From positions 1-64,000 of the forward strand of contig PKWM01000005.1 in NCBI GenBank assembly GCA_003133245.1: a stretch of 64,000 nucleotides of DNA. Reading direction: 5' to 3'. The notes below the pieces were generated by a model. That model had not been told where the DNA came from and did no database searches. It worked only from the letters and a program-made list of their open reading frames with translations. Of this stretch, positions 9,874 through 21,079 are shown piece by piece. The stretch's first letter is position 1; each line of letters opens with the position of its first letter. The translations under genes were made by a program, and so were the position numbers. Origin of the DNA: Rhodoferax sp. GTDB lineage: Bacteria; Pseudomonadota; Gammaproteobacteria; Burkholderiales; Burkholderiaceae_C.

Positions 9874-10122
9874 ATGACTCGTCCCATGGTTTCTATCCCC
9901 AAACCCGCTGCCGCTGAACCGGCCAGTTACGAAGCCGCGCTGCAAGAGCTAGAGCAACTGCTGGCGCGACTCGAATCGGGCGATCTACCGCTGGAGCAAC
10001 TGCTGACACAGTATCAGCGTGGCGCGGTTTTGCTCAAGTTCTGCCGTGACCGGCTGGAAGCGGTTGAAGACCAGATCAAGGTGCTCGATCAAGGCACCCT
10101 AAAAACCTGGACACCCGAGTGA
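9874..10122 (+). CDS. xseB: Exodeoxyribonuclease VII small subunit
   Basis: [54 protein letters not shown]. Confidence 0.92.
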   Translation: MTRPMVSIPKPAAAEPASYEAALQELEQLLARLESGDLPLEQLLTQYQRGAVLLKFCRDRLEAVEDQIKVLDQGTLKTWTPE

Positions 10123-11072
10123 GCTCTACCGTCTTTGATCTCGATGCCTGGAGTAGCATTCAGCTTGACCGGGTTGAGCTCGCACTCAAAGGTTGGGTCA
10201 GCGTGACGGCGACCGCCACTACTGTTCACCGTGCACCCGATGATCTGGTGGCTGCCATGCGTTACGCAGTGCTTGATGGTGGCAAGCGGCTTCGTCCGCT
10301 GCTGGTGCTGGCGGCATGGGAGGCGGTGCGGCACCCTCTGTCCGGTCATTTCCCGCAGGGCGAGGGAGGGAACGATGAAGCAGCCCTGCGCGCAGCCTGT
10401 TCGGTTGAACTGATCCACGCTTATTCCCTGGTGCATGATGACTTGCCGTGCATGGACAACGATGTGTTGCGTCGTGGCAAGCCCACCGTGCATGTGAAGT
10501 TTGGTGAGGCCCGTGCCTTGCTGGCCGGCGACGCTTTGCAGGCGTTGGCGTTCGAGTTGTTAACGCCCGATGAGGGCATGTCGGTGCAACAGCAAGCCCA
10601 CCTTTGCCGTCTGCTGGCCCGCGCGGCTGGCAGTGCAGGTATGGCGGGTGGCCAGGCGATTGACCTGGCCAGTGTCGGTGTCGCTTTGAACGAGAGTCAA
10701 TTGCGCCAGATGCATCGCCTCAAGACCGGTGCCTTGTTACAGGCCAGCGTGCTGATGGGTGCGGCTTGTGGCACAGCCTCAAGCCAGGCACTGACAGCGC
10801 TTAAATCCTATGGTGGTGCCATCGGGTTGGCGTTTCAGGTGGTTGATGATATTCTGGATGTGACGGCCGACTCGGCCACGCTTGGCAAAACGCCTGGCAA
10901 GGACGCTGATCAGGGTAAACCCACTTATGTGTCGCTGCTCGGGTTGGAGCGAGCAAACGCCTATGCGCAAAAGTTGCTGGAGCAGGCGTTGACTGCACTG
11001 GCGCAGGGCGATTTGCCCAACCCGCAGGCGTTGCAAGGTTTGGCGGAGATGGTGGTGAACCGTACCAGTTGA
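10119..11072 (+). CDS. ispA: Farnesyl diphosphate/geranyl diphosphate synthase
   Basis: DDxxD motifs: [10 protein letters not shown] and [14 protein letters not shown] start overlapping xseB. Confidence 0.92.
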   Translation: MSSTVFDLDAWSSIQLDRVELALKGWVSVTATATTVHRAPDDLVAAMRYAVLDGGKRLRPLLVLAAWEAVRHPLSGHFPQGEGGNDEAALRAACSVELIHAYSLVHDDLPCMDNDVLRRGKPTVHVKFGEARALLAGDALQALAFELLTPDEGMSVQQQAHLCRLLARAAGSAGMAGGQAIDLASVGVALNESQLRQMHRLKTGALLQASVLMGAACGTASSQALTALKSYGGAIGLAFQVVDDILDVTADSATLGKTPGKDADQGKPTYVSLLGLERANAYAQKLLEQALTALAQGDLPNPQALQGLAEMVVNRTS

Positions 11073-11085
11073 GAAAATAGAGTCT

Positions 11086-12984
11086 ATGTCAAACAATTTG
11101 TATCCGCTATTGCAAACCATCAACGATCCGGCCGAACTGCGGCTGCTGGCGCGTGCCCAGCTGGAACAGTTGGCCGCCGAATTGCGTTCTTTTTTGCTTG
11201 ACAGTGTCTCGCAAACGGGTGGTCACCTTAGCTCCAATCTCGGCACGGTCGAACTCACGGTGGCGTTGCACTATGTTTTTAACACCCCGCATGACCGCAT
11301 TGTGTGGGACGTCGGTCATCAGACTTATCCGCACAAGATCCTCACCGGGCGGCGCGAGCGCATGGCCTCGCTGCGCCAGTGGGGCGGCTTGAGCGGTTTT
11401 CCGCAACGCGGCGAGAGCGATCTCGATGCGTTTGGCACGGCGCATTCGAGCACCTCCATCTCCGCCGCTTTGGGCATGGCGGTGGCTGCCAAGCTCAAGG
11501 GCGAGGAGCGGCGTGCGATTGCTGTCATTGGGGACGGTGCCATGACGGCTGGCCTGGCGTTTGAGGGGCTGAACAATGCCGGGGTGGCCGACTGCAATTT
11601 GTTGGTGATTCTCAATGACAACGCCATGTCCATCAGCCCGCCGGTGGGTGCGCTCAACCGCCACCTGGCCAAGCTCATGAGCGGCCAGTTTTACGCTGCC
11701 GCCAAGAGCGTCGGCAAGACCGTTCTGAAAGGTGCGCCACCGCTCTTTGAGTTGGTCAAACGCTTTGAAGAGCAGGCCAAAGGCATGGTCATGCCAGCCA
11801 CTTTGTTTGAGAAATTCGGTTTCAATTACATTGGCCCGATCGATGGCCACGACCTGGATTCGCTCATCCCCACGCTGGAGAACATCAAGCACCTCAAAGG
11901 GCCACAGTTCTTGCACGTAGTAACCAAAAAAGGGCAGGGTTACAAGCTTGCTGAAGCCGACCCGGTCGCCTATCACGGCCCTGGCAAGTTTGACTTGGGC
12001 GTTGGCTTGCAAGCTCCCGCAACCCAGCCCAAACTGACTTTTACCCAGGTGTTTGGCCAATGGTTGTGTGACATGGCAGCGCATGATCCACGCCTGATCG
12101 GCATCACTCCCGCCATGCGCGAGGGCTCCGGCCTGGTGGAGTTTGAGCAGCGCTTTCCTGAACGCTATTTCGATGTGGGTATTGCCGAGCAGCACGCTGT
12201 GACCTTTGCGGCCGGGCTGGCCTGCGAGGGGTTCAAGCCGGTGGTGGCGATTTACTCCACCTTTTTGCAGCGGGCTTACGACCAGTTGATTCACGATGTG
12301 GCGATTCAAAACCTGCCGGTGGTATTTGCGCTGGATCGCGCCGGACTGGTCGGTGCTGATGGTGCCACCCATGCCGGGGCTTATGACATTGCCTATTTGC
12401 GCTGCGTCCCCAACGTCAGTCTGGCCTGTCCGGCCGATGAAAACGAGTGCCGTCAATTGCTCAGTACGGCCTTTGCACAGGATCATCCGGTTGCCGTGCG
12501 CTACCCGCGCGGTGCCGGTGCGGGTGTAGCCGTGCAAGCCGGGCTGGAGACGTTGCCGTTTGGCAAGGGTGAAATCAGGCGCGTCGGCAAAGGGGTGGCG
12601 CTGCTGGTCTTTGGCACCCTGCTGTATCCGGCACTGGAGGCCGCTGAAAAGCTCAATGCCACGGTGGTCAATATGCGCTGGGTCAAGCCGCTCGATCTGG
12701 CGCTGCTGCTGGCGGTGGCGGTGGGGCATGAGGCGCTGGTGACACTGGAAGAGGGTGCCGTCATGGGCGGTGCAGGCAGCGCGGTACTGGAGGCGTTGCA
12801 AGCGGCTGGGCTACAGATGCCGGTGTTGCAACTCGGACTGCGTGATGAATTTATCGAGCATGGCGACCCGGCCAAACTGCTGAGCTTGCAGGGGCTCGAT
12901 GCGGCTGGAATTGAGGCCACCGTTGCCAAGCGCTTTGCCAACTTGCTGGAACCCGGAAGGTTGGGGCTCAAAACAGTAGCTTGA
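11086..12984 (+). CDS. dxs: 1-deoxy-D-xylulose-5-phosphate synthase
   Basis: [49 protein letters not shown]. Confidence 0.96.
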   Translation: MSNNLYPLLQTINDPAELRLLARAQLEQLAAELRSFLLDSVSQTGGHLSSNLGTVELTVALHYVFNTPHDRIVWDVGHQTYPHKILTGRRERMASLRQWGGLSGFPQRGESDLDAFGTAHSSTSISAALGMAVAAKLKGEERRAIAVIGDGAMTAGLAFEGLNNAGVADCNLLVILNDNAMSISPPVGALNRHLAKLMSGQFYAAAKSVGKTVLKGAPPLFELVKRFEEQAKGMVMPATLFEKFGFNYIGPIDGHDLDSLIPTLENIKHLKGPQFLHVVTKKGQGYKLAEADPVAYHGPGKFDLGVGLQAPATQPKLTFTQVFGQWLCDMAAHDPRLIGITPAMREGSGLVEFEQRFPERYFDVGIAEQHAVTFAAGLACEGFKPVVAIYSTFLQRAYDQLIHDVAIQNLPVVFALDRAGLVGADGATHAGAYDIAYLRCVPNVSLACPADENECRQLLSTAFAQDHPVAVRYPRGAGAGVAVQAGLETLPFGKGEIRRVGKGVALLVFGTLLYPALEAAEKLNATVVNMRWVKPLDLALLLAVAVGHEALVTLEEGAVMGGAGSAVLEALQAAGLQMPVLQLGLRDEFIEHGDPAKLLSLQGLDAAGIEATVAKRFANLLEPGRLGLKTVA

Positions 12985-12994
12985 ATGGTTGTGT

Positions 12995-13065
12995 CGCCAC
13001 CGCGAGCGAAGCGCGGCAATCTATGGTGGCGTTTCAAAGACATGGATTGCGCGGTACTGCGCGCG
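12995..13065. repeat. Dispersed imperfect palindromic intergenic repeat (copy 2)
   Basis: gccaccgcgagcgaagcgcggcaatctatgg..catggattgcgcggtactgcgcgcg; related to 1620-1702. Confidence 0.55.
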
Positions 13066-13081
13066 TGCCAACCGCAGCTTG

Positions 13082-13794
<713 letters not shown>

Positions 13795-13798
<4 letters not shown>

Positions 13799-14595
13799 GG
13801 AGCAACTCCGGCAGCGTCAAGGCTTGCTTCATCGTCTTCGCGGCCAAGATAGGCCTCGATCACCTGCGGGTCATTGCGGATGGTGTCGGGACTGCCGCGC
13901 GCAATGATGCGCCCAAAATTAAGGACAGCGATGTCCCCGCACAGGCCCATCACAAAACGCATATCGTGTTCAATCATGAAAATCGTATAGCCGCGTTCGC
14001 TGATGTTGCGGATCTCAATCATCAATTCGACTTTTTCGCTGCTGTTCATGCCAGCGACCGGCTCGTCAAGCAGCAGCAGTTTGGGGTTCGTCGCCAGCGC
14101 ACGCGCCAGCTCCAGCTTACGCTGCTCGCCATACGATAGATTGTCGGCCTTGTCGGCTGCCTTGCCGTCAAGTTTCACCCAGGACAGCAATTCATGAGCG
14201 CGCTCGCGGGCTCTGCGTTCTTCGCTGCGAAACAGTCTGGAGCTTGCCAGCAGACCGAGCGAGCCATATTGGAGCTGCGCGTGCAAGCCGACCATCACGT
14301 TCTCCAGCAGCGTCATGTCCTTGAAGATGCGGATGTTCTGGAAAGTGCGGGCAATGCCCATGCGCGTGATCTCGTGCGGCTTGCGGCCGACCAGATTCTG
14401 GCCGTTGAACTCAATGCGGCCAGCCGTGGGTGGCAGCAGACCCGTGATCAGGTTGAAGACGGTCGTCTTGCCCGCCCCGTTGGGGCCGATCAGGCCAAAG
14501 ATGCCACCGTGCGAAAGCTCCAGATTGACGTCTTGCAGCACCTGCAGGCCTCCAAAGTGACGCGACAGCGAGTCCAGCCGCAGTGATTTGGTCAT
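13795..14595 (-). CDS. livG: Branched-chain amino acid ABC transporter ATP-binding protein
   Basis: GPNGAGKTTVFNLITGLLPPTAG, ARTFQNIRIFKDMTLLENVMVG. Confidence 0.92.
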
Positions 14596-15458
14596 CTGCG
14601 TCCTCCCGGGCGGCTCAGCCACTGACGAAAACGGGCCGGATCGGAGATGCCCTTGGGCAGGAACAGGACGATCAGCACCAGGATGAAGCCGTTGACCACC
14701 AGCCGGAAGTCCTTGAACGAGCGCAGCAGTTCTGGCAGCAGTGTGAGGATCACGGCGCCAATCACCGGGCCAGTCAGGTTGCCGATGCCGCCGAGAATGG
14801 TCATGGTGAGGATGTCCACCGCGCGGTCAAAGCCGTATTCACTGGGGCCGATGAAGAAGGTCAGGTGAGCGTTGAGCGTTCCGGCCAATCCGGCAATGGC
14901 CGCACCCAGCACAAAGGCCAGCATCTTGTGAGCCGCTACGTCAATGCCCATCAGCCCGGCGGCGGTCTCATCTTCCTTGATGGACTCGAAAGCGCGTCCG
15001 ACCTTAGAACGACGCAGACGCCAGAGCAGAGCCAGCGTGAGGATCAGGGCCAGTGCCACATGCCACCATTGGGTGGATTGCGGGATGCCATTGAGCCCGA
15101 GCGCGCCGCCTGTGATGGATTCGGCGTTGAGCAGGGCAATGCGCACTACCTCGCCAAAGGCGAGGGTCGCCATGGCCAGATACACGCCCGAAAGCCGCAA
15201 GGTGGGCTTGCCGATCACGAAGGCCATGAGCGCCGGAGCGGCCATGCCCGCCGCCAGTGCGAGCGGGAACGGCGCGTCATAGTTGATTGTCAGCAGAGCC
15301 GAGGTGTAGGCCCCGATACCCATGAAAGCCGCATTGGCGATGACTAGCATGCCGCACGAGAGGGTCAGGTAGATAGAGAGTGCCAGTAATGCGTTGGTGC
15401 CCAGCGTGAGCACCAGATTGCTGTAGACCGCCCAAAAGTTATTGAACCACTCCATCAC
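14592..15458 (-). CDS. livM: Branched-chain amino acid ABC transporter permease
   Basis: LivM-type TM protein; RVGRAFESIKEDETAAGLMGIDVAAHKMLAF. Confidence 0.92.
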   Translation of the reverse strand: MMEWFNNFWAVYSNLVLTLGTNALLALSIYLTLSCGMLVIANAAFMGIGAYTSALLTINYDAPFPLALAAGMAAPALMAFVIGKPTLRLSGVYLAMATLAFGEVVRIALLNAESITGGALGLNGIPQSTQWWHVALALILTLALLWRLRRSKVGRAFESIKEDETAAGLMGIDVAAHKMLAFVLGAAIAGLAGTLNAHLTFFIGPSEYGFDRAVDILTMTILGGIGNLTGPVIGAVILTLLPELLRSFKDFRLVVNGFILVLIVLFLPKGISDPARFRQWLSRPGGRR

Positions 15459-16340
15459 TCAAACCTTGCGTTCTTGCAGGGTACCGAACAGCCCCTTGGG
15501 CCGCACCAGCAAGATCAGGAATAGCAGACCAAAGGCCACAGCATCGCGCATGCTGGAGCCGACATAGGCCACCGACAGCACTTCGGCAAAACCCAGGAAC
15601 AAGCCCCCAATCAGCGCACCGCGGATGTCCCCCATGCCGCCCAGAATGATCACTGCAATGCCCTTGTGCAACATGGGCTGTCCCATCAGCGGAAACAGCG
15701 CGTTGGAGTACAGGCCGATCAGCACGCCAGCCACACCACCCAGCCCGGCTGCTGCAAATGAAGTGAGGTAGAACAGGCCTTCGACGTTGATGCCCAGCAG
15801 GTAAGCGGCTTTGGGCGATTCTGCAATCGCCCGCAGCGCGCGGCCGAGTTGGGTTTTCTTGAGCGCCAACAGGAGTACGGTCATCAGTACGAATGACAGC
15901 AGGATGATGCCGAGTTCAAGTGCCGTCAGATTGATGCCGCCCAGGTTCAGGGTCTCATCCGACACCAGACCCGATGGAAAGCGCAGGTTCTGGGCACCAA
16001 AGATACCCTGGACACCATTGTTGAGGATGATTGCGACGCCGATGGTGGCGATCATCGGAACCAGATGCGGTGCACTGCGGGCCCGCAGTGGCCGCAGCAC
16101 CAAAAAATCAATGAGCAGTCCCAACCCGCCGCAAAATACGAAGGCGAATAGCAGCGCACCCCACAGAGGCAAAGCGAAGCGCGCAACGGCCTGCTCCGCC
16201 GCATAGGCGCCGACCATGAAGATTGCGCCATGAGACAGATTGATGACACCCAGAACGCCAAAAATGAGAGTGAAACCCAGCGCAAAAAGTGCGTAGACGC
16301 AGCCGAGCGACAAGGCATTGACAAGTTGCTGTTCAAACAC
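15459..16340 (-). CDS. livH: Branched-chain amino acid ABC transporter permease
   Basis: LGCVYALFALGFTLIFGVLGVINLSHGAIFMVGAY. Confidence 0.93.
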   Translation of the reverse strand: MFEQQLVNALSLGCVYALFALGFTLIFGVLGVINLSHGAIFMVGAYAAEQAVARFALPLWGALLFAFVFCGGLGLLIDFLVLRPLRARSAPHLVPMIATIGVAIILNNGVQGIFGAQNLRFPSGLVSDETLNLGGINLTALELGIILLSFVLMTVLLLALKKTQLGRALRAIAESPKAAYLLGINVEGLFYLTSFAAAGLGGVAGVLIGLYSNALFPLMGQPMLHKGIAVIILGGMGDIRGALIGGLFLGFAEVLSVAYVGSSMRDAVAFGLLFLILLVRPKGLFGTLQERKV

Positions 16341-16379
16341 GACGGGTGGTCCCGGATAAAGCGTGGCGATGCGCTGGCA

Positions 16380-16411
16380 AGAAAAATGACGGCGCGGGCA
16401 GTCGCGCCGTC
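16380..16411 (-). terminator. Rho-independent terminator between livK and livH
   Basis: Minus strand: gacggcgcg-actgcc-cgcgccgtc-atttttct; 9-bp perfect GC-rich stem plus T tract. Confidence 0.85.
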
Positions 16412-16427
16412 TGATGGAACAACGCTG

Positions 16428-17585
16428 TTATTTCTCGATGACGAACTGGCCGCTCTTCGTCACACTGACGATCGGGATTTGTTGCGCGTCATAGCCAGCT
16501 GGTTTGCCAGCGTGGTCGCTGGCACGACGGAACTGGAATGCGCCGGTGGCGCCGGTCCACTTTACTTTGGGCAGGGCATCACGTACTGCACTGCGGTCGG
16601 CCGTCAAGTCGCCGCTGAGTTTGATTTGCTTGAGTGCTTGGGTCGTGATGTACAGCGCGTCGTAGGACTGAGCCGCAAACTGGTCAGGCGCGGACTTGTA
16701 TTTGTCGGAGTAGGCCTTGACGAACTTGGAATTTTCTGCGCTGGTGTTGCTGGCCGACCACGGGCTGCCCACGTACAGACCGTCCGCCTTGTCTCTGGCC
16801 AGATCAAATACCTTGACCGAGTTCATGCCGTTGCCGCCGATGAATGGCAGATTCAGACCGATCTGGCGCGCCTGCACCATGATGGGTGCGCCTTCCGCCA
16901 ACAAGGCTGACAGCACGATGGCGTCAGGGTTACCGGCCTTTATCTTGGTCAGTTGGGCTTTGAAATCGACATCGCCCTTGGCGAAGGTCTCGGTCGTCGT
17001 GACGGGAATCTTCAGGTCTTCCAGCGCTTTCTTGAAGTTGTCGTAGCCACTTTTGGTGAACACGTCATCATTGCCATACATCACGGCAACCTTCTTGATG
17101 CCGGACTTTTTGACGGCCATCTTGAGGGTCTCGGGCAGCACGTCGGCTTCGGTTACCGAGTTGCGGAATACATAGTCGCCGATAGAGGTGATGCCATCAG
17201 CTGTGTTGGAGGTGCCAAAGGCAACTGTTTTGGCGGCTTGCGCGATCGGGTCGGCTGCCTGGGCCGAGTTCGACAGCGTGGGGCCGAACACCATCAGCAC
17301 CTTATCCTGGAAAATCAGTTTCTTGAAAACGTTGATGGCTTCTTCTTTTTTGCCCTGTTCGTCCTCAATGACCAGTTGCAGCTTGTTGCCGTTGATGCCA
17401 CCGGCGGCATTGATTTCATCGGCTGCAAGCTGGAAGCCATTGCGGATGGAGATGCCGTATTGCGCGGCACCGCCTGACAGCGCTTCGGCTACACCGACCT
17501 TGATATCGGCGGCGTAGATGCTGGCACTAAAAGTGCTCGCGAGAGCAAGCACGAGAAGCGAAGTTGTGGAAGGTTTTTGTCTCAT
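16428..17585 (-). CDS. livK: Branched-chain amino acid ABC transporter substrate-binding protein
   Basis: Signal peptide MRQKPSTTSLLVLALASTFSASIYA; periplasmic LivJ/K fold GVAEALSGGAAQYGISIRNGFQLAADEINAAGGING. Confidence 0.9.
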   Translation of the reverse strand: MRQKPSTTSLLVLALASTFSASIYAADIKVGVAEALSGGAAQYGISIRNGFQLAADEINAAGGINGNKLQLVIEDEQGKKEEAINVFKKLIFQDKVLMVFGPTLSNSAQAADPIAQAAKTVAFGTSNTADGITSIGDYVFRNSVTEADVLPETLKMAVKKSGIKKVAVMYGNDDVFTKSGYDNFKKALEDLKIPVTTTETFAKGDVDFKAQLTKIKAGNPDAIVLSALLAEGAPIMVQARQIGLNLPFIGGNGMNSVKVFDLARDKADGLYVGSPWSASNTSAENSKFVKAYSDKYKSAPDQFAAQSYDALYITTQALKQIKLSGDLTADRSAVRDALPKVKWTGATGAFQFRRASDHAGKPAGYDAQQIPIVSVTKSGQFVIEK

Positions 17586-17629
17586 TTGGAAATCCTTTTG
17601 AAGACACGTTGAAGAGTTGACGGTCAATT

Positions 17630-17790
17630 TTACCTCTCGTCAATCTTGACGTACTCGCCGCTCTGCAGCGTATAGGCTGAGTACAACAAAAAGGTGGCGG
17701 CAAACAAATACCACTGTACTTCAAGGTATGCGTTCGAGCTGAAGTTGAACACTTTGCGAACGACGGCGTTGATGGCGCTGAATAAACTGC
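17630..17790 (-). pseudogene. Truncated remnant of a TRAP transporter small permease (DctQ)
   Basis: Minus-strand translation AINAVVRKVFNFSSNAYLEVQWYLFAATFLLYSAYTLQSGEYVKIDER* matches the internal TM2/TM3 region of DctQ proteins, without either terminus. Confidence 0.7.
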
Positions 17791-17868
17791 TGGGCGCATT
17801 GCATTGGCAGCGGGTGGAGTTCTCACGGCCGGTCTGCGGACCGATCTGTCGCAAAGAAAACGACGGCT

Positions 17869-18459
17869 TCAGTGCGCAGTTGGTTCCGCCGGGAGCGCAG
17901 TTTGAAGCGCTGGCGTTTTTGTCGGCGCGCTCTGCACCCGACGGGCACCGTCAAAGCGTCGGCTCCAGTAGGTCAGCCCCATGTTTTCGAGCCGTACTTC
18001 AGCCCCAGGTTTGGGGGAGTGGATGAATTTGCCTTCGCCGACGTAAATGCCAACGTGGCTGAAAGCACGCCGCATGGTATTGAAAAATACCAGGTCGCCG
18101 GGTTGCAAGTCGGCACGGTCTATTTTTTGCGCTGCGGCGGCTTGTTGCTCGGCTTTACGGGGAAGAATCAGGCCTGCAGATTGCTCAAACATGGCCTTGA
18201 CGAAGCCGCTGCAGTCAAAGCCGGTTTCCACCGTATTGCCACCGCGCCGATAGGGTACGCCAAGAAAACCCATCGCCGTGACGACCAGCTCGGCGGCTTT
18301 GTTGCTGATCGATAGTCGAGCCTGGTCGATCCGCGTCAACAAACCTTTATTTGCCAGAAGTTGATCCAGATCGTCGCTTACTGCGGCAGGGCTGGCATAT
18401 GCATTGAAAACCAACAGCAGGGTAGCAAGGAGGACCGATATTCGCATGGGGCGTAGCAT
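17869..18459 (-). CDS. C40 family (NlpC/P60) peptidase
   Basis: Catalytic motifs GGNTVETGFDCSGFV and FSHVGIYVGEGKFIHSP; signal peptide. Confidence 0.92.
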   Translation of the reverse strand: MLRPMRISVLLATLLLVFNAYASPAAVSDDLDQLLANKGLLTRIDQARLSISNKAAELVVTAMGFLGVPYRRGGNTVETGFDCSGFVKAMFEQSAGLILPRKAEQQAAAAQKIDRADLQPGDLVFFNTMRRAFSHVGIYVGEGKFIHSPKPGAEVRLENMGLTYWSRRFDGARRVQSAPTKTPALQTALPAEPTAH

Positions 18460-18547
18460 ACTGGCAGACGCAGTAGCGCGTCAAATAAAATTTCCGGGTT
18501 GATTCCTTTTTAAACTGACAGTTCTTTTATATTTTCGGAGGATTTGT

Positions 18548-19525
18548 ATGTTCAAGGCTTTGTTATTGGAAAACGCCACAGGGTTCACGGCTAGGGTGGC
18601 GCAAGTGGATGAAGCGCCGCTGCAAGCGGGCGAGGTGCAGGTGGGCATCGCCTATTCATGTCTGAATTACAAGGATGGTTTGGCCATTACCAACAAGGGC
18701 CCGGTGGTGCGTACCTGGCCGATGGTGGCCGGCATCGATGGTGCTGGCACAGTGCTTGAATCCGATCATCCGCTCTGGAAAGTGGGTGATAGGGTTGTCC
18801 ATAACGGCTGGGGCGTGGGGGAGACGCGCTGGGGCTGCCTGGCGGAGAAAGCCTGGCTCAAGGGCGACGGGCTGGTGAAGTTGCCAACGGCCTTTACGCT
18901 GCGCCAGGCGATGGCGATTGGCACGGCGGGCTACACCGCCATGCTGTGCGTGTTGGCGCTGGAAGACCACGGTGTCAAGCCTGGTGCGGGTGAAGTACTG
19001 GTCACCGGAGCCGCCGGCGGTGTTGGCAGTGTGGCGATTGCGTTGCTGGGCAAACTGGGCTACACGGTGGTAGCGGCCACTGGAAAAGCAGGCGAAGAGG
19101 TTTACCTCAAGTCACTCGGTGCCAGCAGTGTCATCGACCGGGCACTGTTATCGGTTCCTGGCAAGCCATTTCAGAAAGAGCGCTGGGCCGCTGCGGTGGA
19201 CGTCGCCGGCTCCCACACCCTGGCCAATGCCCTGGCGCAAACCCGTTACGGCGGCGTTGTTGCTGCCTGCGGCTTGGCGCAAGGCATGGATTTACCGACC
19301 ACGGTGATGCCCTTCATTTTGCGTGGCGTGACGCTGGCCGGCGTTGATTCAGTGATGGCACCGTCGCCCAAACGCCAGCGCGCCTGGGATCGTCTGGCGC
19401 GTGACCTCAACCCCGCTTTGCTGGAGACGATGATTGAAGAAATTCCGCTGGACGCGGCGATTGACAAAGCCCACGAATTGATGGCGGGCAAGGTACGCGG
19501 TCGGGTGGTGGTGAAAATTGCTTAG
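18548..19525 (+). CDS. acuI: Acrylyl-CoA reductase AcuI/YhdH-type MDR oxidoreductase
   Basis: MFKALLLENATGFTARV, SCLNYKDGLAITNKGPVVRTWPMVAGIDGAGTV. Confidence 0.88.
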   Translation: MFKALLLENATGFTARVAQVDEAPLQAGEVQVGIAYSCLNYKDGLAITNKGPVVRTWPMVAGIDGAGTVLESDHPLWKVGDRVVHNGWGVGETRWGCLAEKAWLKGDGLVKLPTAFTLRQAMAIGTAGYTAMLCVLALEDHGVKPGAGEVLVTGAAGGVGSVAIALLGKLGYTVVAATGKAGEEVYLKSLGASSVIDRALLSVPGKPFQKERWAAAVDVAGSHTLANALAQTRYGGVVAACGLAQGMDLPTTVMPFILRGVTLAGVDSVMAPSPKRQRAWDRLARDLNPALLETMIEEIPLDAAIDKAHELMAGKVRGRVVVKIA

Positions 19526-19532
19526 GAACTTT

Positions 19533-19760
19533 CCAGAAATGATGACAGGCCAGACCCCGCCCGGCATGCGGTGAGGATCAGGCCGCTGGGGCACTCAGCG
19601 CTGCGGCTGTCCCCCGGCCCGCGGCCTCCTCTACCTACGCAGAACACCCAGGCAGCCCGATTTGCGCTGGATCAGGCTGCCTGGATGCTCTGCTTCGTGT
19701 CCCCCGCCCTTGCGGGCTCCTCCTTTACCTACGCAGAACACCCAGACAGCCCGATCCCGG
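19533..19760. repeat. Composite intergenic repeat with two ~94-bp tandem units
   Basis: tacctacgcagaacaccca(g/a)(g)cagcccgat at 19632-19661 and 19726-19755; 5' part gaaatgatgaca..ccagaccccg..gcatgcggtgagg resembles the reverse complement of 41165-41205. Confidence 0.7.
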
Positions 19761-19863
19761 TGAATTGGTATTCGAGTTCGAGTTTGAGTTCAAAAAAACC
19801 AAGTCGACATTTCTGAGCAGCCGGGTGGGGGTGCATGCCAAAGTGAGGTAAAGAAGGGAGTTA

Positions 19864-19948
19864 TTGGGGTCAGACACCAATTTCGCTGCGACGCCTTGCG
19901 TCGAACCCCACGAGCCGCAGGCTCGGCGAATTTGGGCTCTGACCCCAA
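19864..19948. repeat. REP-like inverted repeat (ttggggtcag... family)
   Basis: ttggggtcagacaccaatttcg paired with cgaatttgggctctgaccccaa; same family as 7934-8020. Confidence 0.75.
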
Positions 19949-20164
19949 AAACTCACGAACGGCGGCGCGTGCCACCGCCCGGCTGCGGAGCCACCCACTG
20001 CGTTGCCTTCGGCCACCCACGCCCGAGGCATAACGGTGTCGTGAATTTCGGAACTCTCAATAATCCCAAGCGACTGCAGGAGACTGCGGCCACCTCAATG
20101 ACTTGATCTTGACACCGGTCATGGAAACAAGGAGCCAGTCCAGCAGGCGTTGCAAACTGCTTTT

Positions 20165-21079
20165 TTAGCCTTTATAACTTGGTTCTTGGAGGGTGAAAAA
20201 ACCGTGCAGTATCTGATAGACCATCATGTAGTTCTTCTGCTGGAAGCTGGCGTGCGAAATCCCTGCCATCACGCTGAACTGTTTGTTCATATTGGGTAGC
20301 AGCTTGAAGAAATTGATCAGGTCGTCAAGGCCTGCAATACCGTCGAACTCGCCGCGCAAAATGAGAGTTGGAACCAGAATTTTTTGCGGATCTGTCACTG
20401 GTAGTTTTGAGCACATATCGACATAGGTTCCGGTCGGCATCGAATCATCGAGCGTCAGAATGGCATCGGCAAAGGCGTTGACTGTGTTCTCGTCGGCGCA
20501 ACCAGGATGGTCGCGCTGGAAAATACTGTGTACGAAAGCGAGGTCGATTGGGCGACGATTTTGGGCCAGAAACTCGGATAGTTTTTTCTTGCGTTGATCC
20601 AGTGTGTGGCTGCCTTCGCCGGTCCAGACAAAGGCATCAAGGGCCAGTTTGGCGACGCGCTCGGGATGGCGCTCGGTAAACAGCGCAGCCTTTAGTGCGC
20701 CCGAAGAAATGCCGTACATCAGCAAGGGCTCGTCACCGTTTCTTTCGAGGATGTAGGCGCTGCCTGCTGCCAAGTCGTCGGCACCGTTGCTGATGTCGAA
20801 GTTGATGTTGCGCTGTTTGTCGGAGCGGCCATAGCCCTCGTTGTCCATGGTCCAGGTGTCAAAGCCATGATCGGTAAACCAGTCCATTGCAGACGAATAG
20901 GGACGCCCGCTCACATGCAAGTCAAATGTAGGTTGCGAGGCCATCGATGAGCCATGCACAAAAAAAACCGTGCCCGCGTGTGGCGCCTTGGGTGAAGCTT
21001 TTTTCTCCCAGAGAAAAAGTTTGATATCGTCTTTATGGGTCCAGTGCTCCGCACCGCCCGTCCACTTCACAGCACTCAT
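20165..21079 (-). CDS. Alpha/beta hydrolase
   Basis: VFFVHGSSMASQ oxyanion region, nucleophile elbow YGISSGALKAALF, LILRGEFDGIAGLDD. Confidence 0.85.
   Translation of the reverse strand: MSAVKWTGGAEHWTHKDDIKLFLWEKKASPKAPHAGTVFFVHGSSMASQPTFDLHVSGRPYSSAMDWFTDHGFDTWTMDNEGYGRSDKQRNINFDISNGADDLAAGSAYILERNGDEPLLMYGISSGALKAALFTERHPERVAKLALDAFVWTGEGSHTLDQRKKKLSEFLAQNRRPIDLAFVHSIFQRDHPGCADENTVNAFADAILTLDDSMPTGTYVDMCSKLPVTDPQKILVPTLILRGEFDGIAGLDDLINFFKLLPNMNKQFSVMAGISHASFQQKNYMMVYQILHGFFTLQEPSYKG

Noticed and set aside
11107-12801. 564-aa ORF antisense to dxs
   Set aside because: Shadow ORF from high-GC codon bias; dxs on the plus strand has full family motifs and the antisense translation has no recognisable domain
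14583-15347. 254-aa plus-strand ORF opposite livM
   Set aside because: Hydrophilic His/Gln/Arg-rich translation typical of the complement of a membrane-protein gene
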